36,014 bases of DNA from Candidatus Saccharimonadota bacterium (GTDB lineage: Bacteria > Patescibacteriota > Saccharimonadia > Saccharimonadales > JAGQNJ01), in contig JAGQMZ010000005.1 in assembly GCA_020428405.1 (NCBI GenBank), positions 1 through 36,014 on the forward strand, given 5' to 3'. The position numbers were made by a program, and so were the translations under genes. Of the stretch, positions 7,444 to 14,819 are shown piece after piece; positions within the stretch are counted from its first letter, which is position 1; the number at the start of each line of letters is the position of its first letter. Under the pieces are notes generated by a model. It was not told the DNA's origin, made no database searches, and saw nothing but the letters and a program-made list of their open reading frames with translations.

Positions 7444-8754
7444 ATGAGCCACGACGAACTAGCTCAAGCTTGTAAAGAAGTCTTAAAGAAAAACGATAAA
7501 GGGTCGTTTACTGTTCCAGCCAGTCCGCTTTATCCGCACCAATGGCTATGGGATAGCTGCTTTATTGCAATCGGGTTAAGGCACATTGATATTAAACGAG
7601 CTCAAGTAGAGATAAAAAGTTTGCTACGTGGCCAATGGAGCAACGGCATGGTACCGAATATGGTACTTAGCACTGACGAGACATCACAGGCTGGGTCATT
7701 TTGGCGAAGCAGTGTTTCACCATTTTCGCCAGACAATGTAGCGACTAGTGGCATTACTCAACCTCCGGTTATTGCGGAAGCAGTTGTAAGAATTGGTGAA
7801 AAACTAGATAAACAAGAAAGGCGCAAATGGTATCAAGACGTCTTCCATGCTTTGCTGGCTTATCATCAGTGGCTTTATGCCGAACGCGACCCTCATCAAG
7901 AAGGTTTGGTGTTACAAGTACATCCGTGGGAAACAGGCCTAGATAACACACCACCGTGGATGTTCGAACTCCATCAACATCAAATGCCAACCTGGATTAG
8001 AATAGTCGCGGCATTAAAACTAGATACCATTATTGGCTTTTTTAGACGCGATTCTACACTATCAATGCCTGGCGAAAGATTATCCACCTTAGATGGCTTA
8101 GCTTTTTATTCTATTCAACGCAGACTAAGACGCAAGCGTTATGATATTCAGTCAATCCTTAGTCACTCACACCTTTCTATTGAAGATGTAACATTTAATG
8201 CCATATTTATAAGGAATAACCATCACTTAAAAACTATTGCTAAAGGTATTGGCAAAAAATTACCAGAAGACTTACTAAAAAGGATGCGGCAAACCGAGGG
8301 TGCTTTTGAAAAATTGTGGGACACCTACACCAATCAATATTATTCAAGAAACTTTGTTACGCATAAAATGATTAAAGTTCCTTCTATTGGCGCACTAATG
8401 CCGTTATACGGCGGACACTTGGCAAAAGAACGAGCTAAAGATCTTGTAAAAATGCTAACTGACAACAAGCAGTTTTGGCTAAAATACCCTGTGCCTTCAG
8501 TGCCAGTAAACTCTGAATGGTTCCATGAACATAGATATTGGCAGGGTCCTACCTGGATAAATACTAATTGGCTAATTATTGCCGGTTTAGAGCGTCACGG
8601 ATTTATCGAAGAAGCAAACCACATCAAAGAACAAACAATAAAGCTTGTTTCTAAAAATGGGCTGAGCGAGTATTTTTCGCCAAAAGATGGCGCGCCAGTC
8701 GGGGCAGAAAATTTTGCTTGGACGGCAGCTTTAGTGCTAGATATGCTATGCTAA
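7444..8754 (+). CDS. GH63/MGH1-like (alpha/alpha)6 glycoside hydrolase
   Basis: This is a 436-aa protein without signal peptide. It shows the (alpha/alpha)6-barrel pattern shared by GH63, GH37 and mannosylglycerate hydrolase-like enzymes. Signals are YPHQWLWDSCFIAIGLRHID (substrate-entry helix), HPWETGLDNTPPW (the Asp is the likely general acid), WFHEHRYWQGPTWINTNWLI, and GLSEYFSPKDGAPVGAENFAWTAAL (the Glu is the likely base region). These enzymes invert alpha-glucosidic or alpha-mannosyl linkages such as those in trehalose-like compatible solutes. The cytosolic location suggests turnover of a small internal or imported glycoside. The exact substrate is not readable. The 3' end overlaps the convergent 74-aa gene by 9 nt. 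Confidence 0.8.
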   Translation: MSHDELAQACKEVLKKNDKGSFTVPASPLYPHQWLWDSCFIAIGLRHIDIKRAQVEIKSLLRGQWSNGMVPNMVLSTDETSQAGSFWRSSVSPFSPDNVATSGITQPPVIAEAVVRIGEKLDKQERRKWYQDVFHALLAYHQWLYAERDPHQEGLVLQVHPWETGLDNTPPWMFELHQHQMPTWIRIVAALKLDTIIGFFRRDSTLSMPGERLSTLDGLAFYSIQRRLRRKRYDIQSILSHSHLSIEDVTFNAIFIRNNHHLKTIAKGIGKKLPEDLLKRMRQTEGAFEKLWDTYTNQYYSRNFVTHKMIKVPSIGALMPLYGGHLAKERAKDLVKMLTDNKQFWLKYPVPSVPVNSEWFHEHRYWQGPTWINTNWLIIAGLERHGFIEEANHIKEQTIKLVSKNGLSEYFSPKDGAPVGAENFAWTAALVLDMLC

Positions 8755-8970
8755 CAAATCTGTGTCGTCCGTTACTGGAGGTGAAGTTGAGTTGTCCGAC
8801 CTTGAGATTGCCTTTTCATAAGCTTCATCTGGTGTTACTCCTTCAGAAATGGCTCGTTTATATGCTTCTAAGGATATCCATACTGTACCCTCAGCCGTAT
8901 CCATAAATAATTTTTCAAGATATGGATCAGTATTATCTTCTGGGAATAACCGTTCAAGAATTTCACTCAT
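8746..8970 (-). CDS. Small acidic hypothetical protein, 74 aa
   Basis: Family not recognised. The protein is acidic and soluble, with a helical middle (LEAYKRAISEGVTPDEAYEKAIS) that resembles a short helix-turn-helix repeat, and a disordered Ser/Thr/Asp-rich tail (SDNSTSPPVTDDTD). The ATG at 8970 lies 33 nt after the ndh stop on the same strand, so it may be the last gene of the ndh operon. No Shine-Dalgarno is visible. Its 3' end overlaps the glycoside hydrolase on the other strand. Composition and coding periodicity look real, but support is limited. Confidence 0.55.
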   Translation of the reverse strand: MSEILERLFPEDNTDPYLEKLFMDTAEGTVWISLEAYKRAISEGVTPDEAYEKAISRSDNSTSPPVTDDTDLLA

Positions 8971-9003
8971 ATAGCAACAATCATTACATATTACTTAAAA
9001 ATA

Positions 9004-10179
9004 TCAATACTGTGCAGAGTTATTGCCTTTACGCCAGCGTTTAACCGCACGTTTGTAGGGCTCAAAATTTTTAAAAATATCTAGGTCGGCACGACGCCTG
9101 AGTAGCCATGCCCTAGCACCACTCAGTTGGCTTTTGTCTGTTTGTAGTACAGCCCACTTTGGCCCAACTGGTACTGCATAAATTGGTCTTTTAGGTTCAT
9201 AGGATTTTAGCTTTTTACCTTTGTGTTCTCTAACTAAATTATTTGCGACAAAAACAGCGTCATAAAGTGCGGTTTGAGCCATACCGGTGTATTTTGTTGC
9301 AGCATTGTCACCAATCACATAAATGTTGCTATGACCAACCGTCTGCAAATGATTATTAACCTTAATGCGACCACGTTCTAGCATGAATGCCTCTTTGTTA
9401 TTCTCATAAAATTCTGGTATTTTGCTACCGGCCGTCCAAACAATAATATCGGCATCAATATCACCAGTATCTAAACAAACCTTGCCCTGTTCGCACGAAT
9501 TTACCTTGGTGCTAAGTTTTATATCAACTCCCAGCGCTTTTAATCTTTTATAAACTTTGGCAGAGAGCACTGGGTCAAATATTGGCAATAATCTATCTGC
9601 TCCTTCAATTAAGATTACTTTAGGCTGTACGTACTTTTTGTTGTGACGCGAGGTTACTTTTTTAGCAAAGTTATCAAGCTCGCCAGCAAGCTCAACGCCA
9701 GAAGGACCACCACCAATAACGGCTATGATCACTTCTTTTCTAGATTTAAACCTGCTGATAAGCTCGTGCCTCAGCGCAATGGTGTGTTTGATGGTGTTTA
9801 TGCAAAAAGTCTTGTCTTCCATGCCATCAAGGCCAAAGTAGTTTATTTGATTTCCTAGTGCCAAAATTAATCTGTCGTATTCGTACCTTCTGCCAGACGC
9901 GCTTTTTACACTTTTAGCCTCTGGGTTGAGGCGCTCAATTTCATCAAGCACAACTTCTACGTTTTTTGCTCTATCAAAGATTTCCCTAAGCGGTATTACA
10001 ACTTCAGATGGAGAGTTGCCCGTAGCGGTTCTATATAGTGCACCGTGATAATCAAAGTTTGTGGTTTTACTTATAAGTGTTACATCAAAGCCAGGTTTAT
10101 TGGCAATTTCAAGCGCAGCTTTTGTGCCACCAAAGCCGCTACCAATAATCACCACTTTTTGACTTTTAGATTTACTCAT
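9004..10179 (-). CDS. ndh: Type II NADH dehydrogenase / FAD-dependent pyridine nucleotide oxidoreductase
   Basis: This 391-aa flavoprotein has two Rossmann dinucleotide sites: VVIIGSGFGGTKAALEIA (FAD, residues 9-26) and VIAVIGGGPSGVELAGEL (NADH, about residue 150). The C-terminal FAD contact is IYVIGDNAATKYTGMAQTALYDA. The overall layout matches NDH-2, which passes electrons from NADH to quinone without pumping protons and sits on the inner face of the membrane through its C-terminal helix. The C-terminus here is basic (PYKRAVKRWRKGN) and could serve as that peripheral anchor. The start ATG overlaps the previous gene's stop by one base (TAATG). The upstream neighbours are two Cys-containing membrane-anchored paralogues, so a redox partnership is possible. 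A quinone pool cannot be confirmed from this window. Confidence 0.88.
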   Translation of the reverse strand: MSKSKSQKVVIIGSGFGGTKAALEIANKPGFDVTLISKTTNFDYHGALYRTATGNSPSEVVIPLREIFDRAKNVEVVLDEIERLNPEAKSVKSASGRRYEYDRLILALGNQINYFGLDGMEDKTFCINTIKHTIALRHELISRFKSRKEVIIAVIGGGPSGVELAGELDNFAKKVTSRHNKKYVQPKVILIEGADRLLPIFDPVLSAKVYKRLKALGVDIKLSTKVNSCEQGKVCLDTGDIDADIIVWTAGSKIPEFYENNKEAFMLERGRIKVNNHLQTVGHSNIYVIGDNAATKYTGMAQTALYDAVFVANNLVREHKGKKLKSYEPKRPIYAVPVGPKWAVLQTDKSQLSGARAWLLRRRADLDIFKNFEPYKRAVKRWRKGNNSAQY

Positions 10180-10448
10180 TAATAATTATTCTCCGAACCA
10201 CTCTTTAAAAAGTTGAATCTAGGAACCCAGCATTCACCGTCAATAACTTTTCCATTGCAGTAATTATTATCACAATCAACATAATTATTTGTTGACTTGA
10301 GTCCTTGGCAAAGCCCTCTTGGGTTATGTACATATGTCTCATCTTTTGTGTAAAGAATTTGTGGAAAATTTACTAAAGAGTAAATTAATAAACCTACGAA
10401 TATAGCAATTAATGAAAAAATTGTTACTTTTTTTCTAGGTAATTTCAT
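10179..10448 (-). CDS. Membrane-anchored Cys-containing small protein B (tandem paralogue)
   Basis: This 89-aa protein has a short basic N-terminus (MKLPRKKV), one transmembrane helix (IFSLIAIFVGLLIYSLVNF) and an outside domain with four Cys (GLCQG, VDCDN, YCNG, GECW). It is homologous to the next gene upstream (10435-10683). Both share KL-RKKV, SLIA-F, the Cys spacing, a G-CW signature and a final R-x-x-F-L. No known family is recognised. Four cysteines in an extracytoplasmic domain suggest two disulfides. The gene overlaps its paralogue by 14 nt and touches ndh, so all three are probably co-transcribed. Confidence 0.65.
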   Translation of the reverse strand: MKLPRKKVTIFSLIAIFVGLLIYSLVNFPQILYTKDETYVHNPRGLCQGLKSTNNYVDCDNNYCNGKVIDGECWVPRFNFLKSGSENNY

Positions 10449-10683
10449 TCAAAAATCCTATTCTGTGCTCCCAGCATGCACCTTCTACTATCCAGCCAGT
10501 ACATATTACTTTTATCCCACAATCAAGATCATCGCAAATCCTATCTTCACTATATTTTTCTAGCCTGTAATGCCCAGTAGCAATCATTAATGCAGCAGGT
10601 GCAAAAACGGTTAGGTAAGCAATTAGTGCTATGAACAAAGCTATCAGTGAAGGAATTATTACTTTCTTTCTTAGTTTAACCAT
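10435..10683 (-). CDS. Membrane-anchored Cys-containing small protein A (tandem paralogue)
   Basis: This 82-aa protein has the same build as its neighbour: a basic start (MVKLRKKV), one transmembrane helix (IIPSLIALFIALIAYLTVFAP) and an external part with four Cys (RICDD, LDCGI, VICTG, GACW), ending RIGFLNEIT. The start ATG 10683 is 14 nt after the rmuC stop, so it may be read from the rmuC promoter. No Shine-Dalgarno is obvious. The function is unknown. The two copies have diverged well in sequence but kept the Cys positions and the CW motif, which points to selection on fold. Confidence 0.65.
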   Translation of the reverse strand: MVKLRKKVIIPSLIALFIALIAYLTVFAPAALMIATGHYRLEKYSEDRICDDLDCGIKVICTGWIVEGACWEHRIGFLNEIT

Positions 10684-10697
10684 AACGTTAGTGCTTA

Positions 10698-11771
10698 CTA
10701 TACGTCATCTGTTGATGGCTTATCAAGTAGTTGAGATTCTAGTACTGTATCGCCACCACCGATTTTTACTATGTCCTTATCTATTTTGCCTAGTTCTTTG
10801 CTAGCATTGTTGTAGTGGCCAACCGTTGCACCAAGCGAGTTGCCAACACGCTTAAAGTAGCCATCATATGCCACCAAATGTTTTTGCAGTTGCTCAATGT
10901 TTTTTCTAATAATATCTGTATCTTTTTGAATCTCTAAACTCTTTAAGCCCTGAACAATAACTTGAAGCATGGCAGATAAGTTACTTGGCCCAACAATCAC
11001 CACATGCTTATCAACCGTGGCGTACTGCATAAAATCACGCCCGTTTACGCCGCTAGCACCAACTTTGTTGGCCAGCAAATCGTAGTAAATTGCCTCGCTA
11101 GGAATAAACATCATGGCGTAATCTAGCGTGCCTTTCTTCGGCTGAATATACTTGGCGGTTTCATCAATACGTTTTTTTAGATCATCCTTAAAGGCTTTTT
11201 CTAGGCGCTCACGCTCGGCCTGTGATTTGGTTTCAATAAGCCGGTTGTAATTCTCTAAACTAAACTTACTGTCTATTGGTAGTAGCTTGCCGTCTAGGTC
11301 AATCGCGGCGTCCACCACGTAGCCGTCGGCTATTTTATGTTGTAGATGGTAAGAGCCTGGTGGCAAAACATTTTGTAGAATTTGATCAAGATAAAACTCA
11401 CCAAGCACACCACGCTGCTTTGGATTTTGCAGAACATTTTGCAGGGTTTTAAGCTCTGTTGCGATGTCGCCAACTCTTGTGTTGGTACTTTCTAGCTTTT
11501 CTAACTTTTGAGTAACATCACGAATAATCTTAGTGCTAGATTCATACTGCTTAGCCATGGCCTCCTGTGTTTTATCTAATCGGCTAGTCAAGTGATCTTT
11601 TAGGCCATCATTTAGCTTTTGTAGGCTGTCATTTACGGTATTAATATCTTGTTTTAAAAGTTGGGTAGCGGAATCACTCTTAAGTTCTTTAAGTTTCATG
11701 CTCATAAAAAGCACCACGGCACCAAAACCGATCATAAGAATAACAATTACGGCAACCAGCGTCCCATCCAT
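10698..11771 (-). CDS. rmuC: RmuC family DNA recombination-associated protein
   Basis: This 357-aa protein starts with a transmembrane helix (VAVIVILMIGFGAVVLFMSM). A long coiled coil covers about residues 28-110, followed by the RmuC nuclease-like core. Core signals are RGVLGEFYLDQILQNVLPPGSY, VDAAIDLDGKLLPIDSKFSLENYNRL and DYAMMFIPSEAIYYDLL. The IDSKF/acidic residues fit a restriction-endonuclease-like fold. RmuC limits DNA inversions at short repeats in E. coli; its mechanism is uncertain. The start codon lies 7 nt after a TATAAT, with no Shine-Dalgarno. Confidence 0.92.
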   Translation of the reverse strand: MDGTLVAVIVILMIGFGAVVLFMSMKLKELKSDSATQLLKQDINTVNDSLQKLNDGLKDHLTSRLDKTQEAMAKQYESSTKIIRDVTQKLEKLESTNTRVGDIATELKTLQNVLQNPKQRGVLGEFYLDQILQNVLPPGSYHLQHKIADGYVVDAAIDLDGKLLPIDSKFSLENYNRLIETKSQAERERLEKAFKDDLKKRIDETAKYIQPKKGTLDYAMMFIPSEAIYYDLLANKVGASGVNGRDFMQYATVDKHVVIVGPSNLSAMLQVIVQGLKSLEIQKDTDIIRKNIEQLQKHLVAYDGYFKRVGNSLGATVGHYNNASKELGKIDKDIVKIGGGDTVLESQLLDKPSTDDV

Positions 11772-11778
11772 GTCTATT

Positions 11779-11807
11779 ATTATAGTTTAATCACTTATGA
11801 TTATCTA
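11779..11807 (-). promoter_or_regulatory. rmuC promoter, leaderless type
   Basis: On the minus strand a perfect TATAAT (11784-11779) ends 7 nt before the ATG at 11771. The -35 is poor (TAGATA, 11807-11802, 17-nt spacing) and overlaps the stop codon of the ZIP gene. Confidence 0.55.
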
Positions 11808-12677
11808 CTGGTGGTCGTAGTATTCTTCGTAATCATGGTCGTGATCAACACCAGACTCATGCAAGTAATCATGATCATCAAATTCATGTAAAGCAGGCTC
11901 GTCATCGTGCTCATGACCAGCATCAATATATTGATGAGAAACAGTAGTTATTAAGCCGACTACCAGAACACCCGCCAGTAAAAGCAGCGCCTGAACATCA
12001 AACATGCGCTTCTTAGCATGATTTTCGTGAATCGACGGAATCACATCACTAGCCGCAATGTATAGCAAGAACCCAGCACTCAGCCCAAGTAAAGCCCCAA
12101 TAGGCAGACCATCTTCACTACCGATCACGTAAGTTAAGACTGCAAAAAATACGGTTGCTAGCGCGCTCATTAAATTTACTAAAAGTACATTTCTGCGGCG
12201 CATGCCTTTAGAAAGTAGTAAGCCAAAATCGCCAATTTCTTGCGGAATTTCATGGGCCGCCACAGCAATGGTTGTAACGATGCCTGTTGGCACACTAACT
12301 AAAAAGGCCGCAGCAATTGCTACACCATCTAGCGCGTTGTGAACAGTATCACCAACCACTATCAACCAGGTTGCTGGATCTTTAGTGTCCTCGTGCGAAT
12401 GGTGGTGATGAAACCAGGTCAAAAAGCCTTCTGCTAAAAAGAATATGATCATTCCCGCTAGCGCCGCCAAAAGTACAGTCTCTGCATTACCTATTTCTAC
12501 TCCTTCTTTTAATAGATCTAAAAAGACTGCAGCAAGTAACGCTCCACCCGCAAATGGTGTGGCGTATTTGGCAAGTTGGCGGGCTGATTTTTTACTTCTT
12601 AGTAGCCAGACTCCGCCAATTAAGCTAACTACTCCACCTAAAATTGAAAATATAATTACGTATCCTAATGTATTCAT
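11805..12677 (-). CDS. ZIP family divalent metal transporter
   Basis: This 290-aa membrane protein moves Zn2+ or a similar divalent cation into the cytoplasm. It has eight predicted helices. The two metal-site helices are visible: DTVHNALDGVAIAAAF (TM4, HNxxD) and AAHEIPQEIGDFGLLLSKG (TM5, HExxxE-type). The cytoplasmic loop carries WFHHHHSHED. The C-terminus is rich in His, Asp and Glu (HEHDDEPALHEFDDHDYLHE and onward), a likely metal-sensing or buffering tail. The longer open frame to 12764 is rejected because the extra 29 residues are not ZIP-like and would cross the promoter. ATG 12677 lies 7 nt after TATAAT. It is divergent from a Fur-family gene, which makes metal-dependent control likely. 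Confidence 0.92.
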   Translation of the reverse strand: MNTLGYVIIFSILGGVVSLIGGVWLLRSKKSARQLAKYATPFAGGALLAAVFLDLLKEGVEIGNAETVLLAALAGMIIFFLAEGFLTWFHHHHSHEDTKDPATWLIVVGDTVHNALDGVAIAAAFLVSVPTGIVTTIAVAAHEIPQEIGDFGLLLSKGMRRRNVLLVNLMSALATVFFAVLTYVIGSEDGLPIGALLGLSAGFLLYIAASDVIPSIHENHAKKRMFDVQALLLLAGVLVVGLITTVSHQYIDAGHEHDDEPALHEFDDHDYLHESGVDHDHDYEEYYDHQ

Positions 12678-12684
12678 GAGCAAA

Positions 12685-12736
12685 ATTATATATAGCCTAA
12701 GTATTTTTGCAAATTTGTCGCAATTTTTGTTAAAAT
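12685..12736. promoter_or_regulatory. Divergent ZIP / Fur-family promoters sharing one palindromic -35
   Basis: The hexamer TTGCAA (12707-12712) is its own reverse complement and serves as -35 for both directions. Leftward there are 16 nt to TATAAT (12690-12685), then 7 nt to the ZIP ATG. Rightward there are 18 nt to TAAAAT (12731-12736), then 7 nt to the fur ATG. A TTGC-N9-GCAA inverted repeat (12707-12723) overlaps the -35 and is a candidate operator for the regulator. Confidence 0.65.
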
Positions 12737-12743
12737 TGCAGAT

Positions 12744-13163
12744 ATGAACAGGGAAGCCATACAATTTGCAAAAATTCTAAAAAAGAGTGGTCATTCATTA
12801 ACAGACCCAAGAAAACGATTATTTAAATTACTTGGTTCTGGCAAAGCAATGTCTGTAAACGAGATTGTCTCTGCCCTTCCCTATGACCGCTCTACTATTT
12901 ACCGCACGCTCGAGCTGTTTCAAAAACTCGGTATCGTAGTTGAAGTCCACCTTGGCTGGAAGCACAAGTTTGAGCTAAGTGATATGTTTCAGCACCACCA
13001 TCACCATTTAACTTGTATTAATTGCGGAAAAGTTTTGCCACTTAAAGAAGATAAAGAGTTAGAAAACTCCATTGCACACCTTAGCAGCAGAAGCTCTTTT
13101 AAGCCAGTCGATCATCAGCTAGAGATACGTGGTTTCTGCATGAACTGTCAAAATAAATACTAA
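12744..13163 (+). CDS. Fur family metal-responsive repressor (Zur/Fur/PerR type)
   Basis: This 139-aa protein has an N-terminal winged helix (residues 7-70; recognition region YDRSTIYRTLELFQKLGIV) followed by a metal-binding dimerisation domain. Metal ligands visible are the run HHHHH at 84-88 and two CxxC pairs (Cys91/Cys94 in CINCG, Cys132/Cys135 in CMNCQ) that form the structural zinc site. Whether it senses Zn, Fe or Mn cannot be decided from sequence; divergence from a ZIP transporter favours a Zur-like role. It probably represses both itself and the transporter at the shared promoter. The start is 7 nt after TAAAAT and has no Shine-Dalgarno. Confidence 0.92.
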   Translation: MNREAIQFAKILKKSGHSLTDPRKRLFKLLGSGKAMSVNEIVSALPYDRSTIYRTLELFQKLGIVVEVHLGWKHKFELSDMFQHHHHHLTCINCGKVLPLKEDKELENSIAHLSSRSSFKPVDHQLEIRGFCMNCQNKY

Positions 13164-13173
13164 TAAAATTTGG

Positions 13174-13197
13174 GACCCCGGCTTATTAGCCAGGGTC
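13174..13197. terminator. Hairpin between convergent fur and mpg genes
   Basis: A 10-bp stem with one mismatch (GACCCCGGCT / AGCCAGGGTC) and a TATT loop lies 11 nt after the fur stop. The plus-strand T-run is weak (ATTT). On the minus strand the stem is followed by CCAAATTTTATT, so it may work in both directions. Confidence 0.5.
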
Positions 13198-13255
13198 ATT
13201 TGGAAGCCTCACACTTCCTGTATTAATCATAACCATTTTACATACTCAAAACAAC

Positions 13256-13870
13256 TTATTTTTTAGAAACAAACTTGTTATTTTTTATATAAAAACGCCA
13301 TGGTTTTTGCTGTTCTTTGGAGATTCCAATACGAGTAGAAGCTTGTATTTTATCAACTGGAAGTATTGGATTAATTATAAGCCTCAAAGGATCCTGTGAT
13401 AGATTATGCCCGTTGAGAGTTTTGTCAATCTTCATAGCCTGGCAAAGTTTGGCCGGACCATTTGATAAACTTACGCCATTTGCTCCGATTCTATTTTTTT
13501 GCATAACTTCATGGCCGATTATAGGCTCGACCGCCCTGATTAATACAGCGCTTGCCTCGCCCTCTTTACCCGTAACAATATTCATGCAGTAATGCATACC
13601 ATAAGTAAAATATACGTACGCTACGCCCGGTTTACCAAACATTACAGAGTTACGTTTTGTTTTACCTCTATAGCTATGACTAGCAGCATCTGATTGATGA
13701 TAAGCTTCTATTTCTACAATTCGGGCTTTAACTGGTTTGTCCTCTATAACTCTAATGATGTCACAGCCCAATAACCTTTGAGCAGCATAAACAACATCAC
13801 CTTCAAGAAAATTAAACACATATGTATTGTATGCACTATATTGAGCTTGCGACAACCACCTTAAGCACAT
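13256..13870 (-). CDS. mpg: 3-methyladenine DNA glycosylase (AAG/MPG type)
   Basis: This 204-aa base-excision repair enzyme removes alkylated purines. Family signals are AQRLLGCDIIRV, RIVEIEAYHQSDAASHSYRGKTKRN (catalytic Glu in VEIEAY; Tyr intercalation region), VMFGKPGVAYVYFTYGMHYCMNIVT and LSNGPAKLCQAMKID. The open frame continues to 14056, but the extra N-terminus is antisense of the ABC gene. ATG 13870 is used because the typical family N-terminus follows it and TATACA ends 6 nt before it. It is divergent from the ABC exporter, and the two promoters overlap. Confidence 0.92.
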   Translation of the reverse strand: MCLRWLSQAQYSAYNTYVFNFLEGDVVYAAQRLLGCDIIRVIEDKPVKARIVEIEAYHQSDAASHSYRGKTKRNSVMFGKPGVAYVYFTYGMHYCMNIVTGKEGEASAVLIRAVEPIIGHEVMQKNRIGANGVSLSNGPAKLCQAMKIDKTLNGHNLSQDPLRLIINPILPVDKIQASTRIGISKEQQKPWRFYIKNNKFVSKK

Positions 13871-13882
13871 ACAATGTGTATA
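13847..13882. promoter_or_regulatory. Overlapping divergent promoters of mpg and the ABC exporter
   Basis: On the plus strand, TTGCGA (13847-13852), 17 nt, TACAAT (13870-13875), then 8 nt to ATG 13884. On the minus strand, TATACA (13882-13877), then 6 nt to ATG 13870, with no clear -35. Only 13 nt separate the two start codons, so the two -10 elements are side by side and the plus -10 includes the first base of mpg. Simultaneous use looks impossible. Confidence 0.6.
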
Positions 13883-13883
13883 A

Positions 13884-14819
13884 ATGAAAAAAGGCAATGT
13901 TGTGATTTCAGTTAAAGGCCTCACCAAAAAATTTGGAAATTTTGCGGCGCTTGACGAATTTAACCTTGAGGTAAAAAAAGGTGAAGTACATGGTTTTCTT
14001 GGGCCAAACGGCGCAGGAAAATCTACAACTATTCGAGTATTGCTAGGTTTACTCAAAAAAACTAGTGGCGATGTAACTATGCTTGGTAAAGATCCCTGGG
14101 CTGATGCTGTGGAACTTCATAAAAGTATTGCTTATGTACCAGGTGAAGTTAATCTGTGGCCTAATCTTTCTGGTGGCGAAGCTATAGACTTAATTGCTTC
14201 CTTGCGTGGTGGAATTGATAGAAAACGCAGAGACGAGCTAACGGAAGCTTTTAAGTTTAATCCTAAAAAAAAGTTTAGAGCTTACTCTAAAGGCAACCGA
14301 CAAAAAGTGGCAATTATTGCCGCTCTAGCATCTGATGTTGATGTTTATATTTTGGACGAACCGACATCTGGGCTTGACCCGTTAATGGAGTCTGTATTTC
14401 AACATTATGTTGACAAACTAAAGAAAAAAGGTAAAACAATATTGCTATCCAGCCACATCCTGGCCGAAGTTGAAAAACTGTGTGACCGCATCACTATTAT
14501 TAGAAACGGCAAGACCATTCAGTCTGGCACATTATCAGAAATGCGCCACCTGACAAATACAACTATTACTGTAGATACTAAACAGCCTGTGGTTGGGCTT
14601 TCAAAGGTTGCTGCAATTCATAACGCAAATATTGAAAAAAACCATACCAAGTTTGAAGTTGCCGGAAAAGATCTAGACAAAGTATTAAAACACCTAACAA
14701 AATTTGGAATTCAAAGCATAACCAGCCACCCACCAACACTAGAGGAAATGTTTATGAGCCATTACAATGAAGATCCAAACCTTGAACAAGAGCAAGAAGC
14801 AAACAAAAAGGAATCATGA
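13884..14819 (+). CDS. ABC transporter ATP-binding protein (exporter type)
   Basis: This 311-aa nucleotide-binding subunit has Walker A GPNGAGKST (residues 40-48), a Q-loop region (SIAYVPGEVNLWPNLSGG), signature YSKGNRQKV (a drug-exporter variant of LSGGQ), Walker B VYILDEPTSGLDP and switch His in LLSSHILAE. The C-terminal 90 residues form the regulatory domain usual in multidrug or antibiotic exporter ATPases, with an acidic tail. It pairs with the permease that overlaps it by 4 nt (ATGA). The likely role is export of a lipid, drug or peptide; the substrate is unknown. Confidence 0.92.
   Translation: MKKGNVVISVKGLTKKFGNFAALDEFNLEVKKGEVHGFLGPNGAGKSTTIRVLLGLLKKTSGDVTMLGKDPWADAVELHKSIAYVPGEVNLWPNLSGGEAIDLIASLRGGIDRKRRDELTEAFKFNPKKKFRAYSKGNRQKVAIIAALASDVDVYILDEPTSGLDPLMESVFQHYVDKLKKKGKTILLSSHILAEVEKLCDRITIIRNGKTIQSGTLSEMRHLTNTTITVDTKQPVVGLSKVAAIHNANIEKNHTKFEVAGKDLDKVLKHLTKFGIQSITSHPPTLEEMFMSHYNEDPNLEQEQEANKKES

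Noticed and set aside
12678-12764. Longer N-terminus of the ZIP transporter
   Set aside because: The extra residues are not ZIP-like and the region holds both divergent promoters and the start of fur.
13871-14056. N-terminal extension of the mpg frame
   Set aside because: It is antisense to the ABC ATPase, has no family similarity, and the leaderless promoter points to ATG 13870.
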